DNA from: Anisodus tanguticus
Taxonomy: Eukaryota > Streptophyta > Magnoliopsida > Solanales > Solanaceae
DNA length: 64,000 bases
Assembly: GCA_034509755.1 (NCBI GenBank)
Contig: JAVYJV010000036.1
Span: 248,001 to 312,000 of the forward strand
Direction: 5' to 3'
Part shown: piece by piece, positions 46,030-57,758 of the stretch
Numbering within the stretch: the first letter of the stretch is position 1
Layout: every line of letters begins with the position of its first letter
Program-made: the position numbers and the translations under genes
Notes under the pieces: generated by a model
The model's database searches: none
What the model was told of the DNA's origin: nothing
The model's input: the letters and a program-made list of their open reading frames with translations, nothing else

Positions 46030-47058
46030 TAAGATTTACAAAATTTAGATTTATGTTGAAAATAATAGCCAAAGTTTAATTAACTTAAAAAATCTTTTTC
46101 AACATTTAAATTTATTTGTAAGATATCCAATCATGTTTAATTTATTGAAGTCTTTTTAAATATTTTGTAAAATTAATCACTTGAAAAATTTTTCAATTTT
46201 TATTCAACAATAAATAATCTTGAAATCTATCAAATAACTATCAACTTTTATTCTTAGAACTAATAAATTTTTATAATAAAAATGTTAAAGAAGTATATAA
46301 AAATTTTCTAGGTTGAATATCAATGGAGTGCTTTGTAAAATTCAGAAAAAAAATACAAATTATTTGTAACACTATTAACTTTTATTTAAAAACAAAATTA
46401 AATTTCAAAATTTAGTTCAACATGGAGATTTATTTTTGAAGAATAAAATAGATTTTTTATTTGAGACATTTTAGTACTTAATTTTAGTTGTATTTTATTT
46501 AAAGTTATTAGGTTTAAGAATTAACTTTTAAACTGATACTAAAAGCTAAATTCAAGACTTAACTGAGTCAAAAAAATAAATCTTAGACTAAACTGAATTT
46601 AAAAGCTAAATCTAAGACTAAACTAAATCTAAGACTAAACTTAATTTAAGACTAAACTTAATTTAAGACTAAACTAAATCTAAGACTAAACTAAATCTAA
46701 GACTAAATTTAAATTAACTTTAAAAATTAAATTTACAAAAAACTAAATTTACAAAAAACTAAATTTACAAAAAACTAATTTTGGAGTTAAATTGATTTTA
46801 AAAATAATTTTGAATCAAAAAAATCTTAATTGAAATCAATAATTATATTTTATAAAGGGTAAAATATTTTCCAATTGATTACTCAAGCTTTACTTCTTTT
46901 GTCTAAATATAAAAAAATTTACAATTTGGAAAATTTAGAAATTTTTTTAACGAATTCAACAATAGTTAATTAAATAAAATTATAATTAATATAAAAAAAT
47001 AAGTAATTCTTTGAACTTAGGTTCTTAACTAAATAAAGTAATTTGGGCTTATAGCCAT
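46030..47058. other. Spacer between two divergent tRNA-Ser(AGA) genes
   Basis: About 1.03 kb of non-coding DNA lies between the facing 5' ends of the two tRNAs. It contains the 46611-46778 repeat arrays. The sequences immediately upstream of the two tRNAs share no similarity that I can see, so the pair did not arise from a recent duplication that included flanks. Confidence 0.6.
46553..46778. repeat. 17 bp array (TCTAAGACTAAACTAAA) followed by 16 bp array (ACTAAATTTACAAAAA)
   Basis: From 46611 there are six adjacent 17 bp units differing only at C/T and A/T positions (TCTAAG or TTTAAG; AACTAAA or AACTTAA), with decayed copies from 46553. Directly after it comes a second array of three to four ACTAAATTTACAAAAA units. 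The second unit could derive from the first. Confidence 0.85.
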
Positions 47059-47140
47059 GCAACTGTGGCAGAGTGGTTAATGCGACAGATTAGAAATCTG
47101 TTGGGGTCTCCCCGCGCAGGTTCGAATCCTGCCAGCTGCG
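47059..47140 (+). tRNA. tRNA-Ser(AGA), second copy
   Basis: 82 nt, plus strand. Acceptor GCAACTG/CAGCTGC has one A4-C69 mismatch. D stem GCA/TGC; anticodon loop TTAGAAA (AGA); variable arm GGGG/CCCC; T arm GCAGG-TTCGAAT-CCTGC, with the B box GGTTCGAATCC. Discriminator G. T runs follow within 10-20 bp as Pol III terminator. The mismatch is mild, so I call it functional. It matches the CGA gene at 16.5 kb throughout the D and anticodon arms except in the anticodon itself and one D-loop base. Confidence 0.93.
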
Positions 47141-47735
47141 AATGATTTTTTTGTTTTTTTTTACAAAAAAATAAAGGATTAAATTTAATATTTAAATATA
47201 AATTATCTCTATCTGAATCTTTTTATCAAAAAATGATAAAAAAAATTTAAGTATTTAAATTGAAAATCCATTTTTCATGAAAATTGAATAATTTGAATTT
47301 TATTTTGTTTTTTAATTATTTACAATCAATAAGCATAATACAACAAAACGTGATAAAATGATTTTTTTCAGCAAGTTTTAGATAAACTAGTTTGTTAATG
47401 AATAACTAATAATATATTAATAAAAATTCTCGAGTTATAGTTAGGTATTAAATGAAAAATAATTTAAACTTAAATTGGAATTTTATTTTGTAAACTGTAA
47501 AAATAAGAAATTAGATTCAATATGAATAAGTTTTTAAACTTATTTTTAAAAATAAATAAATTTTCTCATTTTTCAAACAACCTTATAATTATTCAATGTG
47601 AAATCTAATTCATAATAAATAAAAATTTCATTTAAATCAAAGTCCAAATGTAATTAAAAAATTACTATTTTCCTGCAGTGAATGTTTTGAAAAATTGATT
47701 TATTTTAAAATGTTTATAAATAATTTAAAAGCTAA
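47141..47735. other. tRNA 3' flank and SCAMP 3' UTR region
   Basis: T runs next to the tRNA act as terminator. The rest is AT-rich with no exon and should hold the SCAMP 3' UTR. Confidence 0.5.
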
Positions 47736-48997
47736 TTAAAATCTAGGTGTTGATGAATTTTGATTCCCACCAAACATATTACCCATTGTTTGTCTAGCAG
47801 CTCCTTGTGCAGCAGCTTGTGCTACATTTTGTACATGTTGATTACTAAATACACCTTGAGCAAATTCAGCTTGAGCTTTTTCTATACTAGCTCCAGTATG
47901 ACGATATATTGAATGTACCTTAAATAAAAAAAAAATTTTACTTAAGATTTTAAATTAAAATTTAATAATTAAATTTTACCTGTATAAGCATCAATAAAGA
48001 CAAGAAAGCATACAAAAATAGAACAAAAGTAACAAAAACGAGATATATAGTAACTAATGAACCTTTATCAGTGTTTTTTATCAAAGTAAACAAACCACAA
48101 GATCCTGAAGTAACACCTAAAGCCCAAAGTACAGAAACTGCTAGTTGACAAAAAAATACAAAAAAGAATACCATAAAATTGAATGAGCTGTCATTTCTGT
48201 AAAAGAAGAAGAAATTTTACTAATTAAAAATGATTTGTTTTTTAAAATTAATTACTTAAATGCCTTATATAATGGTCTGAACCAACATAAAAATGTTGCT
48301 GGTGTGAAAACAAAAACTGAGAAAATTGATGCTAAAAATGATGTAAAATAATTAGCATCATTAATAAGTAGTACAAAATTTCCAGACATATTAATCAATA
48401 AAACTAAAATAAAAGTTATCCATAAATAATAGGCATAACGGACAATTCTTTGGAATTCTGGTTGAATTTCAACGTTAATATCTTGATATAAACATGGACC
48501 AAATGGACAAAAAGAAGGAACTGGTGGCCAATTAGGTGGTTTGACAGCACCTTCTAAATTTCTTAATGCTTCTTCTTTAGCTGCTAATTCAGCAGCTTTA
48601 CGTTCAAGCTCTTCTTGTCTTTTTTGCAATTCATTTTGTGTTACATTCTGAACAGCTGTTTGAGAATAACTTGGTGGAGGTGATGGAATACTACTAGTTG
48701 GTAATGTAGCAGGTTCATTATTCTGTGTGAAATGAAGAAAAAAAAAAAAATAAATTTATTAATAACAAAAAATCTTAATAAAATCTGGAAAAGTTCAATA
48801 GAAAACATACTCTTTGATTTGCGAAAGGATTAAAATCCTCTAAACTTGATCTAGTATTTTGATTTTGAGTTTCTTTAGCAATTGAAGGATCCTAATTTTA
48901 AATAAAAAAAAAAATTTTATTTTTCTAAAAAAAAATAAACAATATTTATTAGATGACATACAGAAAAAGGATCCGGAAAAGGATCAAATCCAGACAT
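47736..48997 (-). CDS. SCAMP: Secretory carrier-associated membrane protein (SCAMP)
   Basis: Five exons on the minus strand: 48997-48962, 48891-48811, 48722-48256, 48196-47980 and 47918-47736, in frame, 327 residues (family about 330-350). The cytosolic N-terminus has two DPF motifs (5-7, 9-11) and one NPF (33-35) for adaptor and EH-domain proteins, then a Pro-rich stretch and a short charged coiled coil (about 67-95). NWPPVPSFCPFGPC begins the membrane region, which has four hydrophobic segments. CWFRPLYKAFK (185-195) is the hallmark SCAMP E peptide (CWYRPIYKAFR in mammals) between the second and third segments. The C-terminus is Gln/Ala-rich (VAQAAAQGAARQ). SCAMPs cycle through the trans-Golgi, endosomes and plasma membrane and help fusion-pore formation and recycling. 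Confidence 0.95.
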
Positions 48998-50436
48998 AAT
49001 TATTTTTTTGTAATTTTTTATCAAACTTTTGCAAAAAAAAAAAACTTATCCTATGTACAAAAACTATGATTAAATCAGTCAAAATTAGTAATTCAATTTG
49101 AAGATGTATGAACGTTGCACATAGAAAGAGAAAATAAAAAATGTTTACTTTATAATCAGTTTTGTAGGCGTTCAATAAATATTAACTTATCACTAAAGAT
49201 TCATATTAAATTTAAACATAAATTAATCATTTTTTCAAATATTTTTTTTTAAATTTAAACAAAAGGTAAATAAATCTAGTTTCTAAAAACAAATCACTTA
49301 AAAATTAACTTTCTAATTAAAAAAAAATTTTTAGTTGATAAATTAGCTCTTTAAAATATAGTAAGCCGAATTAAAAAACAAAAATGGCGTTTTGAGCTTG
49401 CGCCGGTATTTTACTTTTGAAATGTCATAAACTAATTAATATTTATTAAGAAAGTTTGATTAGTATTTTTTTTGAATGAATTTGTTTTTTAGAAATTAAT
49501 AGAACTATTTTTTCAAATACATTTCTCAATATCTTGAAGTTTCAAATGTGTTTGTATTAATTGAGTTAGAAAAAAAATGATTAAAAAGTTTTTTACTTTT
49601 AAACTTTTTTTAAATGTGTTTGCTAAAAGTTTCTTATTTTCTAAAAATAAAATAACTTTTAATTACAAAAACTAATTTTCTTAAATTTTCTTGATTAAGC
49701 TGATTATTCCATTTTTGTATTCAGAATCTTGATAACTAATGTCTATTTCTAATTAAATATTTATGCTTAGGTTGATTAAATTTTTCACAATAAAATTTAT
49801 TAATTAGCCCTTAATTAAGTAATATTTTTATTAAATTAATTTATCTGAAATTTTTATATTTCCTAGATCGATTAGCTATTTTGCACAATAGAGATTTAAA
49901 TAAAAATTATAAAACTTCATAATATTTTTGTTTGTGAAATAAAAATTCATTTTAGACAAACATTGTGAGATTACTTTTTACTTTAACTTTATGAAACTAA
50001 ATATATTTTTAAATGTTTTATTCATTATTTACTATATGAATTATAACATTCCTTTATTTTCATGAAAATATCAATAAATTAATAAAGTTAATATAATTCT
50101 TGAAACAAATAAGTTTTCTTGATTTTTTTTTTTTTTTTGTTTAAAATTTATTTTTACTTCAAAATTAAGAACTTTCTATTAGTTCTAACTTAAAACTATT
50201 TTCATAAATTAATATTCACATAATCTAGAAATTAGAATTATACTTTTTCAAGTTTATAAAGTTTCTCCAGAGTTACTCTGGCAAAGTAAAAAAAATAAAA
50301 GTTGAATTTGGCGCTTTTTCAGCAAAAATGTTTTTTATTTTTAAAAATAACAATCTTAACTGATTTGTTGACAAAAATTCTTTTACTAGTTTCTCATAAA
50401 GTTTTTAATAATCTTAGACTAATTTATAATTTAAAA
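48998..50436. promoter_or_regulatory. Divergent intergenic region between SCAMP and cyclin K
   Basis: The left part contains AAAAATGGCGTTTTG with TTGCGCCGG (49380-49408), a YY1/Pho-like plus GC-rich pair about 390 bp upstream of the SCAMP ATG, a likely start-site element. The right part has TTTGGCGC (50307-50314), an E2F-type sequence 123 bp upstream of the cyclin K ATG. Between them is repeat-like AT DNA without exons. Confidence 0.45.
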
Positions 50437-51778
50437 ATGACTTACTCAAGTTGGTTTTTTGATAAAATTGATTTTAAACGAACACCTTCTGTTTTAGATG
50501 GTATAAGTATTGAAACAGAACAAAGATACAGGCGTGAAGGTGCTAGATTTATAAATAAAGTTGGTACTAAAATGAATTTAAGATATGATACAATGGCAAC
50601 AGGAGTTGTTTATTTTCATCGTTTTTATATGTGTCATTCTTTTAAACAATTTCCTCGTTATATAACAGCATGTTGTTGTTTATTTTTAGCTGGAAAAGTA
50701 GAAGAAACACCGAAAAAATGTAAAGATATAATTAAAACAGCTAAATTATTCATAACTGACGCACAATTTTTAAAATTTGGAGAAGATCCTAAAGAAGAAG
50801 TTTTAACATTAGAAAGAATATTACTACAAACAATAAATTTTGATTTACAAGTAGACCATCCATATAACTATCTATTGAAGTATGCAAAAATTTTAGTTGG
50901 TGATAAAGAAAAGTTACAAAAAATGGTACAAATGGCTTGGACATTTATCAATGACAGGTAATTAATAATTTTATTATTAATTAAACACTTGAACTTATTC
51001 TTTTTTAAATAGCATGTGTACAACAATTTGTTTACAATGGGAACCAGAAGTAACTGCAATTGCACTAATGTTTTTATCTGGTAAATTAACAAAGTTTGAA
51101 GTAGTAGATTGGGAAGGTAGAACCCCTAAACATAATAAATGGTGGGACATGTTTGTTGAAGACATATCTACAGATTTATTAGAAGATATTTGTCATCAAG
51201 TATTAGATTTATATTCAATGCCTATGCCAGATACTCCAATCGATTCACCACCTACAAGTCCACCTCCAGTAATGTTTGATTCTAATTCAACAGTTCAAAC
51301 TCAACCTACAGTATCTAATAGATCTAATTTAATTCAATTATCAAATCCATCAGAAATGCCTGGTGGATTTTCAAATTCTTTACCTCCAACTAACCAACAA
51401 CCTATACCGGTTATACCTGCGATTAATAATAATTTACCAATGAATAGTTCAATACCTAATCATCAACCAATGTTACCAGGATCAAATCAAATGGCAAGAA
51501 TGCCAATTGCTATGAACATGAACCACCAACAATTAATTTCTCAACAAAATTATAATTATAAATCTATTCATTCTGTCCATCCTACATTAATTTCACCTCA
51601 TCAACCACCAAGTTTAACAAGCTCAACTGGTCCTCCGATGCCTCCAATGTCAGGTACAGTTGGTACTATGCCACAACAATTTTACAGGTATCAAAATCAA
51701 GGAGCTCATGTACCAAATAATGGACATCAAAATTCAAATCAATTAGTAAGTGGTCCTCCAACTTATCCGAATATGTAA
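50437..51778 (+). CDS. CCNK: Cyclin K
   Basis: Exons 50437-50957 and 51013-51778 (55 bp intron; AG|C = Ser), 428 residues. The N-terminus SSWFFDKIDFKRTPS and the cyclin boxes match cyclin K closely: RYRREGARFI, DTMATGVVYFHRFYM, HSFKQFPRYIT, LAGKVEETPKKCKDIIKTA, FGEDPKEEVLTLERILLQT, LQVDHPYNYLLKYAK, KMVQMAWTFIND, LCLQWEPEVTAIAL-like second box, and LLEDICHQVLDLYS. Cyclin K activates CDK12 and CDK13, which phosphorylate RNA polymerase II and support transcription of long and DNA-repair genes. After about residue 245 the tail is Pro/Asn/Gln/Met-rich and disordered, as in other cyclin K proteins. I chose the ATG at 50437 because the domain starts at once; the frame is open upstream but has no other ATG and reads as non-coding. 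Confidence 0.95.
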
Positions 51779-52843
51779 ATTATTTATATTGTATAATAAA
51801 TTATAAAATTAAATCCATTTGTAAATATGAAATTCTTTAATTCTTTTGTTTTTTAATTAATATAAATAAATAGTTTAAGTTTTATCAATTTGAATAAAAA
51901 TGTTGTTAAAGAAATAAAATAGTTTAAACTAATTGTATATTTGATTTAATAAAATAATGTTTTTTAAATTTAAATAAAATTTTAAATTAGCTGAAAAAAT
52001 TTCTATTAGAAACAAATCATATCTTTTAAAATGAAATTAGATTTTCAATTAAATTTAAATTTATAATTAAAAAATAATGTTTAGATTAAAAACATTTTTT
52101 TAAAATCTATCAATCAATTGAAAAAACTAATTCAACAATCTATCTAAAACGCATAAGTTTAATTACACTTATTTATTCTTCTTAACTCTTTTTAATTTAA
52201 AATATTATCCAATGATCTATTACCACCAAATTAATTAAAATGCTAAATCAAATTATTCAACTAGATTTTAATTTTTAACTATTCAAACATTTTTAATCAA
52301 ATCTTAGTTAAGTTTTATAAAACAAAGATTCTTTAAATTAAGAATTTAAGAAATGATACTTGTTTTCTAAAAACTAAAAATAGTAATAAATATTTGAAAA
52401 AACAATTTAAACCATCTAAAGATTTAATTGTTCAAAGTTAAACAATTTTTAAATGACTATTTTTACTATTATTATGTGTAAATAGTGGATTCACTGTTTT
52501 AAATTCTAATGAACATAATTTGAAACTTTATTAACTAATTTATTTTAAGCAGGGAGGAACATTAGAATTAGACAGCTAACAAAGAAAATTTCTGAAATAT
52601 TTTTTTACTTTTCCTAGGTCTGTTAGATATTTTTTTATGACTTTAGATACTTGAAAGAAAAATTTCAAACTACTCAACTTCTTTTTGTTTTCTAATTTCA
52701 ACTGTTTTTTTTTGAAAACAAAAACTTGAGTTTTTCTTTATAAAAATGTAATTTTTAAATAAAAGTTTCATACAAAATAAATTATTTGAGTTTAAATCAT
52801 TAAGTAAAATAAGTTTATCATTAAAATTGATCTTAATTTTTAA
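51779..52843. other. Intergenic DNA between cyclin K and the DYRK kinase
   Basis: Cyclin K 3' UTR (AATAAA-like near 51865 and 51915) and then AT-rich DNA. A slightly denser patch at 52545-52625 (GCAGGGAGGAACATTAG, CCTAGGTC) may be part of the kinase promoter. No exon seen. Confidence 0.45.
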
Positions 52844-54193
52844 ATGTCTAAAATAGAAAATAATAAACAAAAAGAACATGTTGCTATCAATAAAACTAAT
52901 GATTCTGAAGATGACTCAGATGATTTATTTCCTTTTAAGAGAAATAAAGCTGTTGAACCAACAAAAGTAATAAATTTATATAGAAATCGTTTAACAAATT
53001 ATGAAATTGATGAAATAGTGAACTATTCACAAGTTTATTTTATTGGTCCATCTTACAAACAACCTAGAGAATCATTGTTTAATAATGGTTTTGATGATCA
53101 ACATGGTTCATATATTTATGGGATTCATGATCACATTGCATATAGATATGAAATTTTAAAAAAACTAGGTAAAGGGGCTTTTGGGCATGTTTTTAAAGTT
53201 TTTGATCATAAAAAAGAAACAAAAGTTGCGCTTAAAATAATAAGAAATGAACCTAGATTTCATCAACAGGCACGTTATGAAATTAAAATTTTAAGACATT
53301 TAAAAAAAGTAGATAAAAAAGATACATTTAATTTTGTACATATGAAACATTGTTTTGAATTTCGTAATCACGTTTGTATAGCGTTTGAATTATTGACAAT
53401 AAGCTTATTTGATTATTTAGGACAAATGCATTTTAAAGGTTGTGCCTTACCATTATTAAGACGATTTACATATTCAATTGTGAAAAGCTTATGTGCCTTA
53501 CAAAAACTTAAAATAATACATTGTGACTTAAAACCTGAAAACATAGTACTTCGTTCTAAAGGAAGAAGTGGTATTAAAATAATTGATTTTGGTTCATCTT
53601 GTTTTGAACATGAAGTTTGTTTTCCTTATATACAAAGTAGATATTATAGAGCTCCAGAAGTTTTGACTTATACAAAATATGGTTTACCTATTGATATGTG
53701 GTCTTTAGGTTGTATAGTTTATGAATTATTGACTGGGGTTGTTTTATTTAAAGGAACAGATAGTTATAATCAATTAGCTATAATAATTAAAGTTTGTGGT
53801 CAACCACCAAAATCAATATTAAATAATAAAGATTGGATAAAAAAATTTTATTTGAATGGATATTCATTTGTAAATGATGATAATTTAAATGTAGATTGTC
53901 TTGTTAGTAAAGAATTAAAAGAAAGTAAAAATTTAATTGAAGTAAAACCTGGTGTATTATCATTAGATGAACTAATACCTGATGAAGCTTTAAACAAATT
54001 TAAAAGTTTTATTAGAAGCTGTTTAAAATTAGATCCAAAAGTTAGAATGAAACCTGTTGAAGCTTTAATGCATCCATTTTTAAATTTAAAAAGTAATCAA
54101 ATAAAAAATGTATTAAATAAAATAGAGATATTAGATAAATCATATTACGACCATAATTTAGATAAAGATATCAAGAAATTAGGTTTAAATTAG
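52844..54193 (+). CDS. Class-2 DYRK protein kinase (DYRK2/4-like), intronless
   Basis: 449 residues in one exon. Residues about 44-70 (LTNYEIDEIVNYSQVYFIGP) match the N-terminal autophosphorylation accessory region of class-2 DYRKs, and HDHIAYRYEI is the DH box leading into the kinase domain. Kinase motifs: GKGAFGHV glycine loop, VALK (Lys131), HCDLKPEN (Asp228; the HCD form is typical of DYRKs), DFGSSC (Asp248), FPYIQSRYYRAPEV activation loop with the autophosphorylated Tyr262, and DMWSLGC. All catalytic residues are present, so it should be active as a dual-specificity kinase. Oddities: the first tyrosine of the usual YxY is Phe260, and there is no intron. Class-2 DYRKs act in proteostasis, cell cycle and development. 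DYRK2 versus DYRK4 cannot be decided here. Confidence 0.92.
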   Translation: MSKIENNKQKEHVAINKTNDSEDDSDDLFPFKRNKAVEPTKVINLYRNRLTNYEIDEIVNYSQVYFIGPSYKQPRESLFNNGFDDQHGSYIYGIHDHIAYRYEILKKLGKGAFGHVFKVFDHKKETKVALKIIRNEPRFHQQARYEIKILRHLKKVDKKDTFNFVHMKHCFEFRNHVCIAFELLTISLFDYLGQMHFKGCALPLLRRFTYSIVKSLCALQKLKIIHCDLKPENIVLRSKGRSGIKIIDFGSSCFEHEVCFPYIQSRYYRAPEVLTYTKYGLPIDMWSLGCIVYELLTGVVLFKGTDSYNQLAIIIKVCGQPPKSILNNKDWIKKFYLNGYSFVNDDNLNVDCLVSKELKESKNLIEVKPGVLSLDELIPDEALNKFKSFIRSCLKLDPKVRMKPVEALMHPFLNLKSNQIKNVLNKIEILDKSYYDHNLDKDIKKLGLN

Positions 54194-54747
54194 ACTTGAA
54201 AACGTTGTAAAAATTTTTTAAATTGTATACTTTTTCATACTGAAATTATTTATAAATAAATTAATTCAAAAAACTTGGTGAAATTAAAAAAATAATTTTT
54301 TCTTTTATTATAAAAGATAATTTAAAGTCTTTTTTAAGACTTATAACAAATATTTATATAACTTGTACTAATGCAATTGTTAAAAACTTCTAAATTCTTT
54401 AAAAAGTTATAAAAAGTGTTGATCGAGTTATTTGTCATGATAATTTTTCAAATTGAAAAAGAAACAAACTACTTAAAAATCTGTAAAACAATAATAAACT
54501 ATTAAACTTTATCAATAAAGGTATAAAATTCACAACAAAAAAACAAATAATTTAAATTTACAAAAAAAAAAGTCAAAAGGTTAAAACCTAAACTAAATAA
54601 ACTCCAATAATTATAAGCATCTATACACTAAAAAACAAATAATACTTTCTAAAAATTTAACGTTAATCTATAGAATAATGATTATAATTTTTACATAAAG
54701 TTTAACTGTTTTTTCTTTAAAGAAAAAACAATTTTAGTTTAAAAATT
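54194..54747. other. Convergent 3' ends of the DYRK gene and RSPRY1
   Basis: The two genes point towards each other across 554 bp. AATAAA-like signals occur on both strands (plus near 54253; minus as TTTATT near 54301). Nothing else is visible. Confidence 0.5.
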
Positions 54748-56567
54748 TTAAGATACTTCACTATTTATATCTTCTAACTCTTTAATATCGGATCTACACA
54801 AAGGACAAAATTCTATTTGCATTGCACATTTCAAACAAAAATCACTATGATTACAAGGTAATAAACGTGTTGTTGCTTGTTGATCATAACATAATGTGCA
54901 AGAATTATCTTTTGAGTTAAAATGTATTAAATCAAGACGTTTAAATTTAGGATAAATTTTTCTTTCTTCTTTATCTAATACACCATAATCATTAAAAGTT
55001 TTAAACTCAATATCTTTTGGTGGATATTTAAATTCTGAACTACCAAAATTGAATTTACATTCTTGAAAAGACATAAAACTACCAGCTGCATAAAATCCTT
55101 TTTTTGCATACTTAAATAAATTTTCGAATGGAGGTAATGCTTCGCCATTTAAATAAAATATTATTTTTTGATTAATTAAATCAATTAAACAACCTAAAGT
55201 ATCTCCAACAGACCATGATCTTTGAATATTTTTATGAGAAATACTTTTAGAATCATACCAAACTACTTGTCTACATCCGTCATAAGCAACTGAATAAATA
55301 TCATCTCCTATTCCATTTCCTTCATCACTTAAAAACTTTGAGTTCTTAGTTGCGAATCCTATTTGCATCACACCAGAAGTAATAATAGTAACTTCATAAA
55401 ACCATACACCTATTTAAAACAAATTTTTTAATAAATTACTTTAATAAGAATTTTCTCACCTTCATCTATTTGAAATGTTGATCTAACACTTTCAAATAAA
55501 CTAGCGTCACATCTTGCATAAAGACCATTTGCAGATATTTTTAAATATTCACTTGCATCATTAGAATTTAAAATTACATTTAAGCTTGAATTATCTTGAC
55601 GTTCATATGAAAAAGCTCTTGTCTTAAAAATGAATAAATTATCTAAAACCCATTGTACACAAAATCCTACTTGATGTTTTATCAAATTTTCATCATCAAA
55701 CCAAGTTTCTAGCTTATACAAAATATCCGATTTGATTTCTAATTTTTCTTTTATTTTCTCTTTGTTTTCATCTGAAAATAATAATAAAATTATTATCTAA
55801 TCAAATTTTATAATAAACTTACTTGTTTGAGAAAACTTTTCTAATGCAATTAAAGAAAAGAGAATTATGATAGGCTCATAATTCAAGTTTATGTTAGAAA
55901 TTAAATAATTTAAAATAGTATCAGTCATTAAGATAACAGAATTTGGTCCGGCTAATTTTTCAGCTAAACAAGCAATGATAACACAAAAGTTTCTATGTTT
56001 AGCGAAACCAAGTTTTTTCAAGCAGACTTTACTTTTACAAATATTTTTGACGAAATTAGATTTTTTACAACCACATTGATTAAATTTAAAAGCTAACTTT
56101 GAATGATTTTGATCAATATTTATCAGTAAACCAGATAATTTATAAATAGATTCTTTTGTAGGTAAAGCCCATCCTTCAATTAATAATAAAATGACTGATG
56201 GACCTAATGATTCATCTATAGGTATAACATTGATCATAGAATTTATAACACATAACCAGCCTGTTTCAAAATCAGCTAAAACTTGTAACTTAATCATAGA
56301 TTGAGGTACTTCTCTTTCATAATCAAATAATGTCTTTATCACATTTAATGTGTCTAAAACTAATTGATCAATAAAAAATAACTTTTTTCTTGAAAAAAAT
56401 AAGTTTAAAGGATTTAATCCACAAGTTTTTGAATCATTTGTTAAACATGTTTCATAAAAATTTAAATCATTTGAAATTTCAGTTAATACTCCATCTCTTT
56501 GAACAATTTGATTATTGAAAAAGTTTGTAGTTTTTTTTGGAATAACTTTACATAAAACTTGTCCCAT
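54748..56567 (-). CDS. RSPRY1: RING and SPRY domain protein 1 (RSPRY1)
   Basis: Exons 56567-55823, 55771-55460 and 55409-54748 (introns 51 and 50 bp), 572 residues against 576 in human. Landmarks: VLDTLNVIKTL and CLAEKLAGP of the N-terminal helical region, KHQVGFCVQWVLDNLF, ILNSNDASEYLKIS, then the SPRY domain (GVWFYEV, TSGVMQIGFATKNSKFL, YDGCRQVVWYDSKS, FYLNGEALPP, FGSSEFKYPP) and a C-terminal C3HC4 RING: Cys523, Cys526, Cys538, His540, Cys544, Cys547, Cys554 and Cys557. It is a probable E3 ubiquitin ligase; in humans it is linked to skeletal development. The start MGQVLCK fits N-myristoylation (Gly2, Cys6), and it aligns with an internal MGNSC of the human protein as I recall it. Residues 170-195 are Cys/Lys-rich, perhaps lineage-specific. 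Confidence 0.95.
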
Positions 56568-57758
56568 TTTATTTCTATAAATTAAATCCTTTATTGAAGA
56601 GAGAATTAATTAAAACTCTTAAAAATTTTATTCATTTAGTTTTATACCTAATAAAAATTTAAACTTTTTATTCTATTTACTTAATTTTTTCAAGGAAAAC
56701 TTAATTATGATAACAGATCTAAAGAGATGAAATATTTTTTGATGATTTTAAGGTAATATTTTCATTTGAAACAAACCTAACGACAAAAAGAAAATTTAAA
56801 AAATGTTTAAAACACAGTTTTTTTCACAAAAAATTCAAAAAAATAATTTACTTTTTAAAAAAAATGTGTTTAAATTCATTTTTACTGATTTTTCCAACAA
56901 AAATTTAACGTTCAAAATAATTAAAATAAAATAAATTAAACAATGAAAAACAAATTATCTTGTGAGTTGATGTTCACTTCGAATTACAAAGGTTAAAAGC
57001 ATACTTAATTTTACTATGGTTTTAATTTGAGTAAAAATTCATGATCAACATTTTATATTCTTTTAAACAGCAATTTAAAGAATTTAACTTATATAATTAA
57101 ATAAAAAAATAGTAATTAAAACTAAGTTATTAAACTACGATTTAAAAACTTTATCTATTTTCATTTAATTTAATATTTTTAATATAAAAAAAAAATAGAC
57201 TATTTTTACGACTTATTTATACAGAATGAATTTTAACTTACTAATATTAATCTTATTTCGAAAACTACGTTTGAACTTTTTTTTTCTAAAAAAAAAATTT
57301 TTTTATGAATCTATTTAAAAATATTTTTCAAATATACTTTGAAAATTAATTTACATGCGTAATTTTTTAATTAATACAATTATTAATATCAATTAATGTT
57401 AAATTTTCGTTGACATTTTGGCCAAAAAAAAATTAGATAAATAAAACTCACTTTAAAAATTTTAACTAATTTAAACCTTGGAATTTTAAGTATTAAAAAA
57501 AATACAATATACTTTAATTAGTTATTCAGTAAAAAAAAATAATTATACAACTTCAACTAAATATTAGAAACAATCAATTAAAATTACTTTTACAAAAAAA
57601 ATAAATTTATTGTCTTGAATGATTTTAGAAATAAATTCTATTTAAAGTAGGAAATTTTCTAAAATTACAATTTAGAAAGAAAATTTTTCTTTTTTTTCAA
57701 ATAGAAAAGATAAAATTCTTTTATTCAGTTTTAACTATACAATTATTTAGAAATTTTT
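56568..57758. other. RSPRY1 promoter side and GLDC 3' flank
   Basis: About 1.2 kb between the two minus-strand genes. AT runs, no exon. A slightly denser patch at 56950-57000 (CTTGTGAGTTGATGTTCACTTCG) could belong to the RSPRY1 promoter. Confidence 0.45.

Noticed and set aside
47059..47140. tRNA pseudogene suspicion because of A4-C69
   Set aside because: All other stems, loops, the B box, discriminator and terminator are intact, and one mismatch is tolerated in many tRNAs.
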